Shown here in pieces: positions 1 to 8,662 of a stretch of 34,268 nucleotides of DNA (position 1 is the stretch's first letter; each line of letters begins with the position of its first letter). The stretch is from Micromonospora sp. BL4 (GTDB lineage: Bacteria > Actinomycetota > Actinomycetes > Mycobacteriales > Micromonosporaceae), in assembly GCF_003667505.1 (NCBI RefSeq), contig NZ_RCVJ01000072.1:1-34268 (forward strand). Reading direction: 5' to 3'. Position numbers and translations under genes: made by a program. Below the pieces are notes generated by a model. That model was given only the letters and a program-made list of their open reading frames with translations. It had not been told where the DNA came from and made no database searches.

Positions 1-21
1 AGATGTGTATAAGGGACCGAG
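1..21. other. Probable sequencing-adapter remnant at contig edge
   Basis: The first 13 bases (AGATGTGTATAAG) are identical to the start of the 19-bp Tn5/Nextera mosaic end. The next bases match the rest of it if one substitution and two inserted bases are allowed. This AT-rich tract is out of character with the GC-rich DNA that follows. The likely reading is that the assembled contig begins here with a poorly trimmed adapter, so these bases should not be treated as genomic. Confidence 0.65.
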
Positions 22-31
22 GGTGGGGCGC

Positions 32-1387
32 GTGACGCTCGTTGTGGATCCGGCTTCCGGGGTGGGGTTTCAGGACGTGCCCGGGGCCTCGGTGGACGAG
101 GTTGATGCGGCGATCTCACGTGCCGCGACGGCTTTTGAGGCTTGGCGGGCCGTGGCGCCGGGGGAGCGGGCGCGGATGTTGCGGCGGTTCGCCGCGGTGG
201 TCGACGCGCACCTGGACGAGCTGGCCACGCTGGAGGTCCGCAACTCCGGGCACACCATCGGCAACGCCCGCTGGGAAGCCGGCAACGTCCGGGACGTGCT
301 GGACTACTACGCGGGCGCGCCGGAGCGGCTGACCGGGCGGCAAATCCCGGTGCCCGGCGGGCTGGACGTCACCTTCCACGAGCCGCTCGGCGTGGTCGGG
401 GTGATCGTGCCGTGGAACTTCCCGATGCCGATCGCCGCCTGGGGGTTCGTCCCGGCCCTCGCCGCCGGCAATACTGTGGTGCTCAAACCCGCCGAACTGA
501 CCCCGCTCACCGCGCTGCGGCTGGCCGAGCTGGCCCGCGAAGCCGGCCTGCCCGACGACGTGTTCACCGTCGTACCGGGCGAGGGCGCCGTGGTGGGGGA
601 GCGGTTCGTCAGCCACCCGGCGGTCCGCAAGATCTGCTTCACCGGCTCCACCGAGGTCGGCACCCGGATCATGGCCGGCTGCGCCGCCCAGGTGAAGCGG
701 CTCACCCTGGAGCTGGGCGGCAAGAGCGCGAACATCGTGTTCGCCGACGCCGACCTGGAACGCGCCGCCGCGACCGCGCCCGGCGCGGTGTTCGACAACG
801 CCGGCCAGGACTGCTGCGCCCGGTCGCGGATCCTGGTCCAGCGCCCGGTGTACGACCGTTTCCTGGAACTGCTCGAACCGGCGGTCCGTGCCGTGCGGGT
901 GGAGGACCCGGCTCGGGACACCGCCGAGATGGGTCCGCTGATCTCCGCAGCCCAGCGGGACCGGGTCGCCGGCTACCTGACCGGGGCGAAGGTCGCCTTC
1001 ACCGGCTCCTGCCCCGACGGACCCGGGTTCTGGCACGCGCCCACCGTGCTGCTGGCCGACTCGCCGGCCGACCGGCACTGGCGGGAGGAGATCTTCGGCC
1101 CGGTGGTCTCGGTGCTCCCCTTCGACGACGAGGCCGACGCGATCCGGCTCGCCAACGACACCGAGTACGGCCTCTCCGGCTCGATCTGGACCCGGGACGT
1201 CGGCCGGGCGCTCCGGCTCGCCCGCGCCGTCGACTCGGGAAACCTCAGCGTCAACTCGCACTCCTCGGTGCGCTACTGGACCCCGTTCGGCGGGATGAAG
1301 CGCTCCGGGCTGGGCCGGGAGCTCGGTCCGGACGCGCTGCACGCCTTCACCGATGTCAAGAACGTGTTCATCTCGACCGAGGAGTGA
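32..1387 (+). CDS. NAD(P)-dependent aldehyde dehydrogenase
   Basis: This cytoplasmic enzyme of the ALDH superfamily oxidises an aldehyde to the carboxylate with NAD(P). Family landmarks are all present: Asn129 in the PWNFP motif, general-base Glu227 in LELGGKS, and nucleophile Cys261 in GQDCCA. The Glu-to-Cys spacing of 34 residues matches the family. From the GTG at 32 it has 451 residues, near the short end of the usual range. The open frame runs upstream to position 5, but those codons come from the adapter-like contig end, so GTG 32 is preferred, with only a weak GGTGGGG ahead of it. The stop overlaps the next start (GTGA), indicating translational coupling. With the SDR and gamma-glutamyl hydrolase downstream, a role like PuuC in oxidising a gamma-glutamylated amino-aldehyde is plausible. 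The true substrate is not determinable here. Confidence 0.9.
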   Translation: MTLVVDPASGVGFQDVPGASVDEVDAAISRAATAFEAWRAVAPGERARMLRRFAAVVDAHLDELATLEVRNSGHTIGNARWEAGNVRDVLDYYAGAPERLTGRQIPVPGGLDVTFHEPLGVVGVIVPWNFPMPIAAWGFVPALAAGNTVVLKPAELTPLTALRLAELAREAGLPDDVFTVVPGEGAVVGERFVSHPAVRKICFTGSTEVGTRIMAGCAAQVKRLTLELGGKSANIVFADADLERAAATAPGAVFDNAGQDCCARSRILVQRPVYDRFLELLEPAVRAVRVEDPARDTAEMGPLISAAQRDRVAGYLTGAKVAFTGSCPDGPGFWHAPTVLLADSPADRHWREEIFGPVVSVLPFDDEADAIRLANDTEYGLSGSIWTRDVGRALRLARAVDSGNLSVNSHSSVRYWTPFGGMKRSGLGRELGPDALHAFTDVKNVFISTEE

Positions 1388-2160
1388 CGCCAGTGCAGGG
1401 TCGGTTGCAGGACCGGGTGGCCGTGATCACCGGAGCGGGCAGCGGGATCGGGTTGGCCACCGTCCGACGGTTCGCCGCGGAGGGGGCCCGGGTGGTCTGC
1501 GTGGACATCGACGCGGCGGCCGGCGAGCGGGCCGCCGAGGAGTGCGGCGGCGAGTTCGTGGCCACCGACGTCGCCGACGAGTCGGCGGTACGTGACCTCT
1601 TCGACGGGGTGGTCGACCGGCACGGGCGGGTCGACATCGCGTTCAACAACGCCGGCATCTCTCCGCCGGACGACGACTCCATCCTGACCACCGGTCTGGA
1701 CGCCTGGGAACGGGTGCTGCGGGTCAACACCACGAGCGTCTACCTCTGCTGCAAGTACGCCATCGGCCACATGCGCCGCCAGGGCAAGGGCTCGATCATC
1801 AACACGGCCTCGTTCGTGGCGCTGATGGGCGCGGCGACGTCGCAGATCGCGTACACCGCGAGCAAGGGCGGGGTGCTGGCGATGACGCGGGAGCTGGGCG
1901 TGCAGTTCGCCCGCGAGGGGATCCGGGTCAACGCGCTCTGCCCCGGCCCGGTGGCCACCCCGCTGTTGCTGGAACTCTTCGCCGCCGATCCGGAGCGGGC
2001 CGCCCGCCGGCTGGTGCACGTGCCGATGGGCCGGTTCGGGCAACCGGAGGAGATCGCCGCCGCGGTGGCGTTCCTGGCCAGCGACGACGCCTCGTTCATG
2101 ACCGCCGCGCAGTTCGTGGTGGATGGGGGCATCACCGGCGCGTACGTCACGCCACTATGA
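1384..2160 (+). CDS. SDR-family oxidoreductase
   Basis: This is a classical short-chain dehydrogenase/reductase of 258 residues. It has the Rossmann cofactor motif TGAGSGIG at residues 16-23, the structural NNAG motif at 88-91, and a catalytic Ser143-Tyr157-Lys161 set (YTASK). Asp near the end of the second strand (VCVDID) suggests preference for NAD(H). The GTG start lies inside the stop of the aldehyde dehydrogenase (GTGA), and its own stop overlaps the following ATG (ATGA), so all three genes should be co-translated. GTG 1393 is an alternative start three codons later. Context suggests oxidation of an alcohol or hydroxy intermediate feeding the aldehyde dehydrogenase. The substrate is unknown. 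Confidence 0.9.
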   Translation: MTPVQGRLQDRVAVITGAGSGIGLATVRRFAAEGARVVCVDIDAAAGERAAEECGGEFVATDVADESAVRDLFDGVVDRHGRVDIAFNNAGISPPDDDSILTTGLDAWERVLRVNTTSVYLCCKYAIGHMRRQGKGSIINTASFVALMGAATSQIAYTASKGGVLAMTRELGVQFAREGIRVNALCPGPVATPLLLELFAADPERAARRLVHVPMGRFGQPEEIAAAVAFLASDDASFMTAAQFVVDGGITGAYVTPL

Positions 2161-2912
2161 CCAGGCCGCTGATCGGGATCAGCGCGTACGTCGAGCCCGC
2201 CGACTGGGGCGTCTGGCGGGGCGTGCGGTCCGTGCTGGTGCCCGAGGCGTACGTGCGGGCGGTGACCGCCGCCGGCGGCCGGGCGGTGGTGCTGCCACCG
2301 GACGACGAGGACGGCGACGTGTTGGCCGTCCTGGACGGGCTGCTGCTGGCCGGTGGCGCCGATGTCGGCCCGGGGCGGTACGGCCAGCCGCCCGACCCCA
2401 GGACCGAGGACCGGCCCGACCGGGACGACGGCGAGTTGACCCTGCTGGCCACGGCGCTCGCCGCCGAACTGCCGGTGCTGGGCGTCTGCCGGGGGATGCA
2501 GCTGCTCGCCGTCGCGTACGGCGGAACCCTGCACCAGCACCTGCCGGACGTGGTCGGTCACGAGATCCACCGCCCGGCGCCCGGCGTCTACGGCGCGCAT
2601 CCGGTGCGGTTCGCGCCGGGCAGCCTGGCGGCGACGGTGTTGGCCGGGGTCAACCAGGTCAACTCGTACCACCATCAGGCGGTCGCCGACCCCGGGCGGC
2701 TCGCCGTCAGCGGCTGGGCGGGGGACGGTGTGATCGAGGCGGTCGAGGACCCGGGTCGGCCGTTCGTGCTCGGCGTGCAGTGGCATCCGGAGAACGAGCC
2801 GGATCCCCGCCCGATCACCGCGCTGGTCCGGGCCGCCGCCGGCGACCGCCCAGGCGCGGCCGTCACCGCTCCCGACGACGCGGCGCGGTCGGTGGGATCC
2901 CGGGCGACGTGA
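2157..2912 (+). CDS. Gamma-glutamyl-gamma-aminobutyrate hydrolase-like (peptidase C26)
   Basis: This is a class-I glutamine amidotransferase fold hydrolase, 251 residues, close to the PuuD family length. The nucleophile Cys111 lies in GVCRGMQ, and His210 and Glu212 lie in QWHPE, forming the catalytic triad. The LLAGGADVGP segment is typical of the PuuD/C26 group, which releases glutamate from gamma-glutamyl amides. The start ATG overlaps the SDR stop by 4 nt and has no obvious Shine-Dalgarno, so translation is probably coupled. Together with the two dehydrogenases it suggests a gamma-glutamylation route for an amine. The expected glutamine-synthetase-like ligase would lie upstream, beyond the contig end. 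That last point is inference. Confidence 0.88.
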   Translation: MTRPLIGISAYVEPADWGVWRGVRSVLVPEAYVRAVTAAGGRAVVLPPDDEDGDVLAVLDGLLLAGGADVGPGRYGQPPDPRTEDRPDRDDGELTLLATALAAELPVLGVCRGMQLLAVAYGGTLHQHLPDVVGHEIHRPAPGVYGAHPVRFAPGSLAATVLAGVNQVNSYHHQAVADPGRLAVSGWAGDGVIEAVEDPGRPFVLGVQWHPENEPDPRPITALVRAAAGDRPGAAVTAPDDAARSVGSRAT

Positions 2913-2959
2913 CGTACGTCGCACCCGCCGGGCGTCGTGGCCGGTGGGAGGATCGGCGC

Positions 2960-3511
2960 ATGGGCAAGGTCTATCCGGAGATCGACGGTCGGTTGCGCGA
3001 CTTCATCGCGGCCCAACCGGTCTTCTTCGTGGCCACCGCACCGTCAGGTGCCGAGGGGCACGTCAACATCTCACCGAAGGGCATGCGGGGCACCTTCGTG
3101 GTCCTCGGTCCGCACCGCGTGTCCTATCTGGACTACCACGGCAGCGGCGCGGAAACCCTCGCCCACCTGCGGGACAACGGCCGGATCACCCTGATGTTCT
3201 GCGCCTTCGACGGGCCGCCCAAGATCGTCCGGTTGCACGGCCGGGGCAGCAGCGTCGCGGTGACCGAGGAGACGTTCGCCGATCGGCTCGCCGAGTTCCC
3301 CGAGCCGCCGGACGTGCACGGCGTGCGGGCCGTGATCACCGTCGACGTGGAGCGGGTCAGCGACTCCTGCGGGTACGCGGTGCCGCTGATGGACTACCGC
3401 GCGGAACGCGACCTGTTGCTCAGCTCACACTCACGCCGTACCGCCGACGACCTGGTGACCTACCGGGCCACCAGGAACGCGGCGAGCATCGACGGGCTGC
3501 CCGTCTTCTGA
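2960..3511 (+). CDS. Pyridoxamine 5'-phosphate oxidase-family protein
   Basis: This 183-residue protein has the split-barrel flavin-binding fold of the PNPOx-like group. Supporting segments are VFFVATAPSGAEGHVNISPKG near residues 15-35, the YLDYHGSGAETLAHLRDNGRITLMF stretch in the middle, and a C-terminal region of the kind found in PNPOx-like general stress proteins. Proteins of this type bind FMN, F420 or haem, and many remain unassigned. I cannot choose a cofactor. The ATG at 2960 is preferred because GGGAGGA lies about 8 nt upstream. It is 47 nt after the hydrolase gene and may be read through from it. Confidence 0.85.
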   Translation: MGKVYPEIDGRLRDFIAAQPVFFVATAPSGAEGHVNISPKGMRGTFVVLGPHRVSYLDYHGSGAETLAHLRDNGRITLMFCAFDGPPKIVRLHGRGSSVAVTEETFADRLAEFPEPPDVHGVRAVITVDVERVSDSCGYAVPLMDYRAERDLLLSSHSRRTADDLVTYRATRNAASIDGLPVF

Positions 3512-3617
3512 GCCGCCGAGGCGCTCCCACCGGGGGCCGCCGCCACACCGTCTCGGCCGCACTGTCGGGTCGCCGACGGGTCGAGCGTGGGTAACCAGCG
3601 TCCGAGGGGCGTCATGC

Positions 3618-3643
3618 GTTACGTTGCTGCTCCGCTGGGGTAC
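3618..3643 (+). promoter_or_regulatory. Candidate sigma-B/F-type promoter
   Basis: GTTACG (3618-3623), a 14-nt spacer and GGGTAC (3638-3643) resemble the actinobacterial stress-sigma consensus (GTTT-like, N14-16, GGGTAT/C). Transcription would start near 3650, about 54 nt before the signalling gene. The -35 match is imperfect. The call gains weight because the gene belongs to the partner-switching class that controls such sigma factors. Confidence 0.4.
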
Positions 3644-3703
3644 AGGTCCGGACACGGCACGCGGAGATCAACGGCCGAGGGCACGGCCGGAGCGGGAGGC
3701 TGT

Positions 3704-6700
3704 ATGAGCTCGGCTCAGGGGGGCGCGGACGCGGAGGTTTCCTCCGCGGTCGGCGAGGAGCACCCCCCAATGCTGGCGGCCGCGTTCGCGGCGGGCGGGG
3801 AGTTGGGTGGGCGACTGAGCAGCCTCGACTGGTCCTCGACACCCGTGGGCGCCCCGGGCGGCTGGCCGCCGGCGCTCTCCAACGCGGTCGGCATGATGCT
3901 CGCCTCCAGTGCGCAGATCGTCATGTTCTGGGGTGACGACCAGCTCGCCTTCTACAACGACGCCTACCGCCCGACCATCGGCGCCAAGCACCCGGATGTG
4001 CTCGGTCAGCCGGCTGCGCGGCACTGGGCGGAGACCTGGGAGGTGCTCGGCCCCCTGCTGGAGGGCGTACGGCGCACCGGGCGGTCCTACCGCGGCGAGG
4101 ACCACCCCTTCCTGCTGGACCGGCACGGCTTCCTCGAAGAGACCTACTTCGACGTCTCGTACGACCCGATCCGAGGCGCCGACGGGTCGGTCAGCGGCGT
4201 CTACTGCATCGTCAACGAGACCACCGGCCGGGTTCTCGGCGAGCGCCGGCTGCGGGCGCTGGCCGAGCTGGGCGCCGAGCTGGCCGAGGTGGGCAGCGCG
4301 GCCGAGCTCGGCCGGACCGCCGCCGAGGTGCTCGGCCGACACCGGGCGGACGTACCGTTCGCGCTGATCTACCTGGCCGACGACGCCGGCCGCTTCACCC
4401 TGGCCGGTTCCGTCGGCACCGGCCAGGGTGCCGTCGACGTGGACCCCGAGCTGCTCGCCCGGGTGACCACCGACGGCATGCCTGCGACGATCGACGTGGC
4501 CGGGCTGTTCGACCCGTGGCCGGCCGGCGCGGCGGACCAGGCGCTGGTGCTGCCCGTCACGGCGACGAACGAGCGGGTCGGCGCGCTCGTCGTCGGCGTG
4601 GCCCGCCGGCTGCCGCTCAACGACGAGTACCGGAACTTCCTCGACCTGGTCGCCGCTCAGGTCTCCCGGGCGGTGGGCAAGCAGCGGGCGTACGAGCAGG
4701 AGCGGGCCCGTGCCGCGGAGCTGGCCGCGCTGGACCGGGCGAAGACCAACTTCTTCGCCAACGTCAGCCACGAGTTCCGGACCCCACTGACGCTGGTGCT
4801 CGGCCCGCTGGAGGACCTGCTGGCCGACCCGGCGCTGCCCCCCGGGTACACCGACCGGCTCACCATGATGCACCGCAACGCGCTGCGCCTGCTCAAGCTG
4901 GTCAACACCGTGCTGGACTTCTCCCGGCTGGAGTCCGGTCGGCTGGCCGCCCGCTACCAGCCCACCGACCTGGCCGACTACACCGCCCGGCTGGCCAGCA
5001 CCTTCCGCTCGGCCACCGATCGGGCCGGGCTGCGGCTGGTGGTGGACTGCCCGCCACTGCCGGCGCCGGTCTTCGTCGACCGGGACATGTGGGAGAAGAT
5101 CGTCCTCAACCTGGCGTCGAACGCGGTCAAGTTCACCTTCGACGGCGAGATCCGGGTCCGGATCCGTGCCGTGGACGGCGCCGCCCGGCTGGAGGTGAGC
5201 GACACCGGCGTGGGGATCGTGCCGGCCGAGCTGCCTCACGTCTTCGAGCGGTTCCACCGGGTTCCGGGGGTGCGCGCCCGCACCCACGAGGGCACCGGGA
5301 TCGGCCTGGCGCTGGTCCGGGAGCTGGTCGAGATGCACGGCGGCGAGGTCGGGTTGACCAGCCGGGTCGACGAGGGCAGCACCTTCACGGTGACCATCCC
5401 GTTCGGATCGGCGCATCTGCCCACCGACCGGGTCGCGGCGTCCAGCCCCCTGCCGGAGGGCGAGCCCGACCAGGCCCGGCTCTACGTGGCCGAGACCGCG
5501 TTGTGGACCGGCGCCGAGCCGGCGCCGGAGTTCGCCGCCCGGCCGGCGGGGGTCGCCCCGGCCGGGCGCATCCTGGTCGTCGACGACAACGCGGACCTGC
5601 GCGAGCACGTCACCCGGCTGCTCACCCCGACCTGGGAGGTGGTCACCGCCAGCGATGGGCTGGCGGCCCTGCCACTGGCCCGCGAGGGCGGGTTCGACCT
5701 GGTGCTCACCGACGTGATGATGCCCCGGCTGGACGGGTTCGGGCTGGTCGGCGCGCTCCGCGCGGACCCCCGTACCCGGCATGTGCCGATCGTGCTGCTC
5801 TCCGCCCGGGCCGGTTCCGCGGAGGCGGTGGCCGGGCTCTCCGTCGGCGCCGACGACTACCTCATCAAGCCCTTCTCCGGCCAGGAGCTGGTCGCCCGGG
5901 TCCGGGCCAACGTCGAGCTGGGCCAGCTACGCGGGCAGATCATCCGCCGGCTGCGGGCACTGGCCGACGCGGCCGTCGCGGTGAACACCGCCCGGTCCAC
6001 CGCCGACGTGCTCCAGGTCGCCGCCCGGCACGCGCTCAACCTCGCCGAGGCCGCCCGGGTGGTGGTCACCGCCACGGGAGCCCGGTCCGAGGCGGACGCC
6101 GGCGGTGTCACCGCCGCCGACCCGTCCTTCGTGACCGAGCTGACCGGCACCACCGGTGAGCAGCTCGGCGAGTTGCGGGTCTGGCGGCCGCCCGGCGACG
6201 ACGCGCAGGCCGACGAGGCCGCTCTCACCCAGCTCGCCCGGCTGGTCGGGGTGCGGCTGGAGAACGCCCAGCTCTACGAGGCCGAGCACCGGATCGCCAC
6301 CACCCTGCAGCACAGCCTGCTGCCCCGATCACTGCCGCAGCTGCCCGGCGCGGTGGTGGCCAGCCGCTACCTGCCCGGCAGCGCCGACGTCGAGGTCGGC
6401 GGCGACTGGTACGACGTGATCGCGTTGGAGGGCGAGGAGCTGGTGCTGGTCATCGGTGACGTGGTCGGCAAGGGCGTCCCGGCCGCCGCGGCGATGGGGC
6501 AGCTCCGCAACGCGCTGCGGGCGTACGTGCTGGAGGGCTACGACCCGGCCGAGTCGCTGACCCGGCTCAACCGGTTGGTCGAGTCCACCGAGGGCCGGTC
6601 CTTCGCGACCGTCGTCTGCCTGCTGTTCAGCCCGCGTACCGGCCGGCTGCGGTACGCCAGCGCCGGTCACCCGTCCCCGCTGCTGATCCGAGGCGGCGAC

Positions 6701-7363
6701 GTGGCGTTCCTGCACGACCGCGCGCTCGGTCCGCCGGTCGGCGCCATCCCCGGCACGACGTACCAGGTCGTCGAGGGGGAACTGCCCGCCGGCGGCCGGC
6801 TGCTGCTCTACACCGACGGGTTGATCGAGGACCGCCAGCTCGGCATCGACGCCGCGCTGGCCCAGCTGCGCACCGACGCGGCCAACCTGGGCGAGCACGT
6901 GGAGGACCTGATCGACGCGGTGGTCGAGCGCGTCGTCGGGCGACCCCGCCGTGACGACGTGGCGGTGCTCGCCCTGGAGGCGGCCGAGCTGAACCGTTTC
7001 GAGCTGCGGCTGCCGGCGGACGCGACCCGGCTGAGCGTGCTGCGCAAGCGCCTGGAGGATTTCCTGGTCGCGCACGGGGTTGGCGAGACGGACCTGTTCG
7101 ACCTGACCGTGGCGGTCTCCGAGGCCGCCGCGAACGCCATCGAGCACCCCGTCCAACCCACCACGCCGATGATCAGCGTCGAGGTGGCCATCGAGGACCG
7201 CACGGTGACCGCCACGGTGCGCGACAGCGGGCAGTGGCGGGAACCGACCGGCGCCGGGTTCCGCGGGCGGGGGCTGACCTTGATCAAGGCGTTGGGTGAC
7301 CTGTCGGTGCGGCGTACCGACGAGGGCACCGAAGTGACGCTGCGTCGGCAGTTGCAGGCCTGA
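3704..7363 (+). CDS. PAS-GAF hybrid histidine kinase fused to SpoIIE phosphatase and RsbW-like ATPase
   Basis: This 1219-residue cytoplasmic protein has no membrane segment. The order is PAS (about 60-170), GAF (about 180-320), HisKA with His356 in NVSHEFRTPL, HATPase with Asn473 (SNAVKF) and glycine boxes, and a receiver domain with phospho-acceptor Asp670 and Lys722. A second GAF-like segment (about 750-860) follows. Next is a PP2C/SpoIIE domain with metal ligands in GGDWYD (Asp901), GDVVGKG (Asp919), YTDG (Asp1038) and RRDD (Asp1084/1085). Last is an RsbW-type ATPase with Asn1144 (ANAIEHP) and GRGLTLI. All key residues appear intact. The ATG at 3704 has GGGAGG 5 nt upstream; upstream in-frame starts lack one. 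It combines a two-component relay with both the phosphatase and kinase activities of sigma-factor partner switching. The convergent STAS protein next door is a natural substrate, by inference. Confidence 0.92.
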   Translation: MSSAQGGADAEVSSAVGEEHPPMLAAAFAAGGELGGRLSSLDWSSTPVGAPGGWPPALSNAVGMMLASSAQIVMFWGDDQLAFYNDAYRPTIGAKHPDVLGQPAARHWAETWEVLGPLLEGVRRTGRSYRGEDHPFLLDRHGFLEETYFDVSYDPIRGADGSVSGVYCIVNETTGRVLGERRLRALAELGAELAEVGSAAELGRTAAEVLGRHRADVPFALIYLADDAGRFTLAGSVGTGQGAVDVDPELLARVTTDGMPATIDVAGLFDPWPAGAADQALVLPVTATNERVGALVVGVARRLPLNDEYRNFLDLVAAQVSRAVGKQRAYEQERARAAELAALDRAKTNFFANVSHEFRTPLTLVLGPLEDLLADPALPPGYTDRLTMMHRNALRLLKLVNTVLDFSRLESGRLAARYQPTDLADYTARLASTFRSATDRAGLRLVVDCPPLPAPVFVDRDMWEKIVLNLASNAVKFTFDGEIRVRIRAVDGAARLEVSDTGVGIVPAELPHVFERFHRVPGVRARTHEGTGIGLALVRELVEMHGGEVGLTSRVDEGSTFTVTIPFGSAHLPTDRVAASSPLPEGEPDQARLYVAETALWTGAEPAPEFAARPAGVAPAGRILVVDDNADLREHVTRLLTPTWEVVTASDGLAALPLAREGGFDLVLTDVMMPRLDGFGLVGALRADPRTRHVPIVLLSARAGSAEAVAGLSVGADDYLIKPFSGQELVARVRANVELGQLRGQIIRRLRALADAAVAVNTARSTADVLQVAARHALNLAEAARVVVTATGARSEADAGGVTAADPSFVTELTGTTGEQLGELRVWRPPGDDAQADEAALTQLARLVGVRLENAQLYEAEHRIATTLQHSLLPRSLPQLPGAVVASRYLPGSADVEVGGDWYDVIALEGEELVLVIGDVVGKGVPAAAAMGQLRNALRAYVLEGYDPAESLTRLNRLVESTEGRSFATVVCLLFSPRTGRLRYASAGHPSPLLIRGGDVAFLHDRALGPPVGAIPGTTYQVVEGELPAGGRLLLYTDGLIEDRQLGIDAALAQLRTDAANLGEHVEDLIDAVVERVVGRPRRDDVAVLALEAAELNRFELRLPADATRLSVLRKRLEDFLVAHGVGETDLFDLTVAVSEAAANAIEHPVQPTTPMISVEVAIEDRTVTATVRDSGQWREPTGAGFRGRGLTLIKALGDLSVRRTDEGTEVTLRRQLQA

Positions 7364-7394
7364 GGGAGCGACGGAGGGTGTGGCGCGCGGTCGT

Positions 7395-7709
7395 TCAGGC
7401 CGGGCTCAGCCAGCTCTGCTCGCCCAGGCCGGAGATGTCCAGCACCCGGCGGACCTGCCGGGACGGCAGCACGGTGAGCGCGCCGGGAAACTGCTGGGCG
7501 AGCCGGACCAGGGCGTGGATGGCGGCGGAGTCGAAGAAGGTGACCGCCGTCAGGTCGAGGGTGATGCGCTCGGAGGGCTCCCGCAGGGCGGTCTGGAGCA
7601 TGGTGTCGGCGGTGGCCATGTCGACCTCACCGGCGACAACCACCTGGAGGTGATCACCGTCGATCTCCGCGCTGGCGGAGAAGACGGGTGGTGCTCCCCC
7701 TTGATCCAC
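7395..7709 (-). CDS. STAS-domain anti-sigma factor antagonist
   Basis: This is a single STAS domain of 104 residues, related to SpoIIAA/RsbV. The segment VVVAGEVDMATAD is the usual first strand and turn, and TFFDSAAIHAL carries the regulatory serine, Ser61, next to Asp60. Unphosphorylated proteins of this class bind an RsbW-like kinase and free its sigma factor. Phosphorylation of the serine ends that. It lies tail-to-tail with the large phosphatase/kinase, 31 nt away, so the two probably form one switch. GTG 7709 is preferred because CATGGT lies 6 nt upstream, fitting a leaderless start. GTG 7739 would add ten residues that look non-conserved. Confidence 0.88.
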   Translation of the reverse strand: MDQGGAPPVFSASAEIDGDHLQVVVAGEVDMATADTMLQTALREPSERITLDLTAVTFFDSAAIHALVRLAQQFPGALTVLPSRQVRRVLDISGLGEQSWLSPA

Positions 7710-7792
7710 GCAGACACCATGGCACAGCCGACCTGGCACGGCAACAACCGGTCCGGAGCGGCGGTGGCGCGGGTCACCAGCGGGTCCGGCGA

Positions 7793-7798
7793 TAGGCT
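7793..7798 (+). promoter_or_regulatory. -10 element of leaderless map promoter
   Basis: TAGGCT fits the actinobacterial -10 form TANNNT and ends 6 nt before the A of the map ATG at 7805. Transcription starting at that A would give a leaderless mRNA, which agrees with the lack of a Shine-Dalgarno. No convincing -35 is visible. Confidence 0.6.
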
Positions 7799-7804
7799 TG
7801 TGGC

Positions 7805-8662
7805 ATGACCGTCCGTCCGCCGCTGACCCCAGGCACGCTCTCCCCGATGCGACCGGTGCCGGCCCACATTCCCCGACCGGAGTACGTGGGCAAGAAGCGC
7901 CCTCAGGAGTGGCGCGGCTCGCACGTGCAGACGCCGGAGACCATCGAGAAGATGCGGATCGCCAGCCGGCTGGCCGCCCAGGCGACCCAGCTCGCCGGTG
8001 AGCACTGCAAGCCGGGCGTGACCACCGACGAGATCGACCGGGTGGTGCACGAGTTCCTCTGCGACCACGACGCGTATCCGTCGACGCTCGGCTACCGGGG
8101 CTTCCCCAAGTCCTGCTGCACCAGCCTCAACGAGGTCGTCTGCCACGGCATTCCGGACTCCACCGTCCTGAAGGACGGCGACATCATCAACGTCGACGTG
8201 ACCGCGTACATCGGTGGGGTGCACGGCGACACCGACGCCACGTTCTGCGTCGGCGAGGTCAGCGAGGAGGCCCGGCTGCTGGTCGAGCGGACCCACGAGG
8301 CGATGATGCGCGGCATCCGCGCGGTCGCCCCGGGCCGGCAGATCAACGTGGTGGGCCGGGTCATCGAGTCGTACGCCAAGCGGTTCGGCTACGGGGTGGT
8401 CCGTGACTTCACCGGTCACGGGATCGGCGAGTCCTTCCACAGCGGGCTCTACGTGCCGCACTACGACAGCCCACGGCCCACCGACATCATGGAGCCGGGG
8501 ATGACGTTCACCATCGAGCCGATGATCACGCTGGGCACCTACCAGTACGACATGTGGGACGACGGGTGGACCGTGGTCACCAAGGACCGAAAGTGGACGG
8601 CGCAGTTCGAGCACACCATCGTGGTGACAGACGACGGCCACGAGATCCTGACCCTGCCATGA
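7805..8662 (+). CDS. map: Type I methionine aminopeptidase
   Basis: This enzyme removes the initiator methionine from nascent proteins. All five metal ligands of the type I family are present with correct spacing: Asp131 and Asp142 (NVDV to HGD, 11 apart), His205 (GHGIG), Glu238 (TIEPM) and Glu269 (QFEHT, 31 after Glu238). The 285-residue length reflects an N-terminal extension of about 35 residues ([10 protein letters not shown] region), as in the actinobacterial long form (MapB-like). The start is the ATG directly downstream of a TAGGCT -10 element, and no ribosome site is visible. The stop overlaps the next gene by 4 nt (ATGA). Confidence 0.95.
   Translation: MTVRPPLTPGTLSPMRPVPAHIPRPEYVGKKRPQEWRGSHVQTPETIEKMRIASRLAAQATQLAGEHCKPGVTTDEIDRVVHEFLCDHDAYPSTLGYRGFPKSCCTSLNEVVCHGIPDSTVLKDGDIINVDVTAYIGGVHGDTDATFCVGEVSEEARLLVERTHEAMMRGIRAVAPGRQINVVGRVIESYAKRFGYGVVRDFTGHGIGESFHSGLYVPHYDSPRPTDIMEPGMTFTIEPMITLGTYQYDMWDDGWTVVTKDRKWTAQFEHTIVVTDDGHEILTLP

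Noticed and set aside
116..1342. Long minus-strand reading frame opposite the aldehyde dehydrogenase, and similar long antisense frames opposite the kinase, infB and pnp
   Set aside because: These are shadow frames caused by GC-rich codon bias. Their translations are Arg/Gly/Ala/Pro-rich with no recognisable motif, while the plus strand carries intact conserved proteins.
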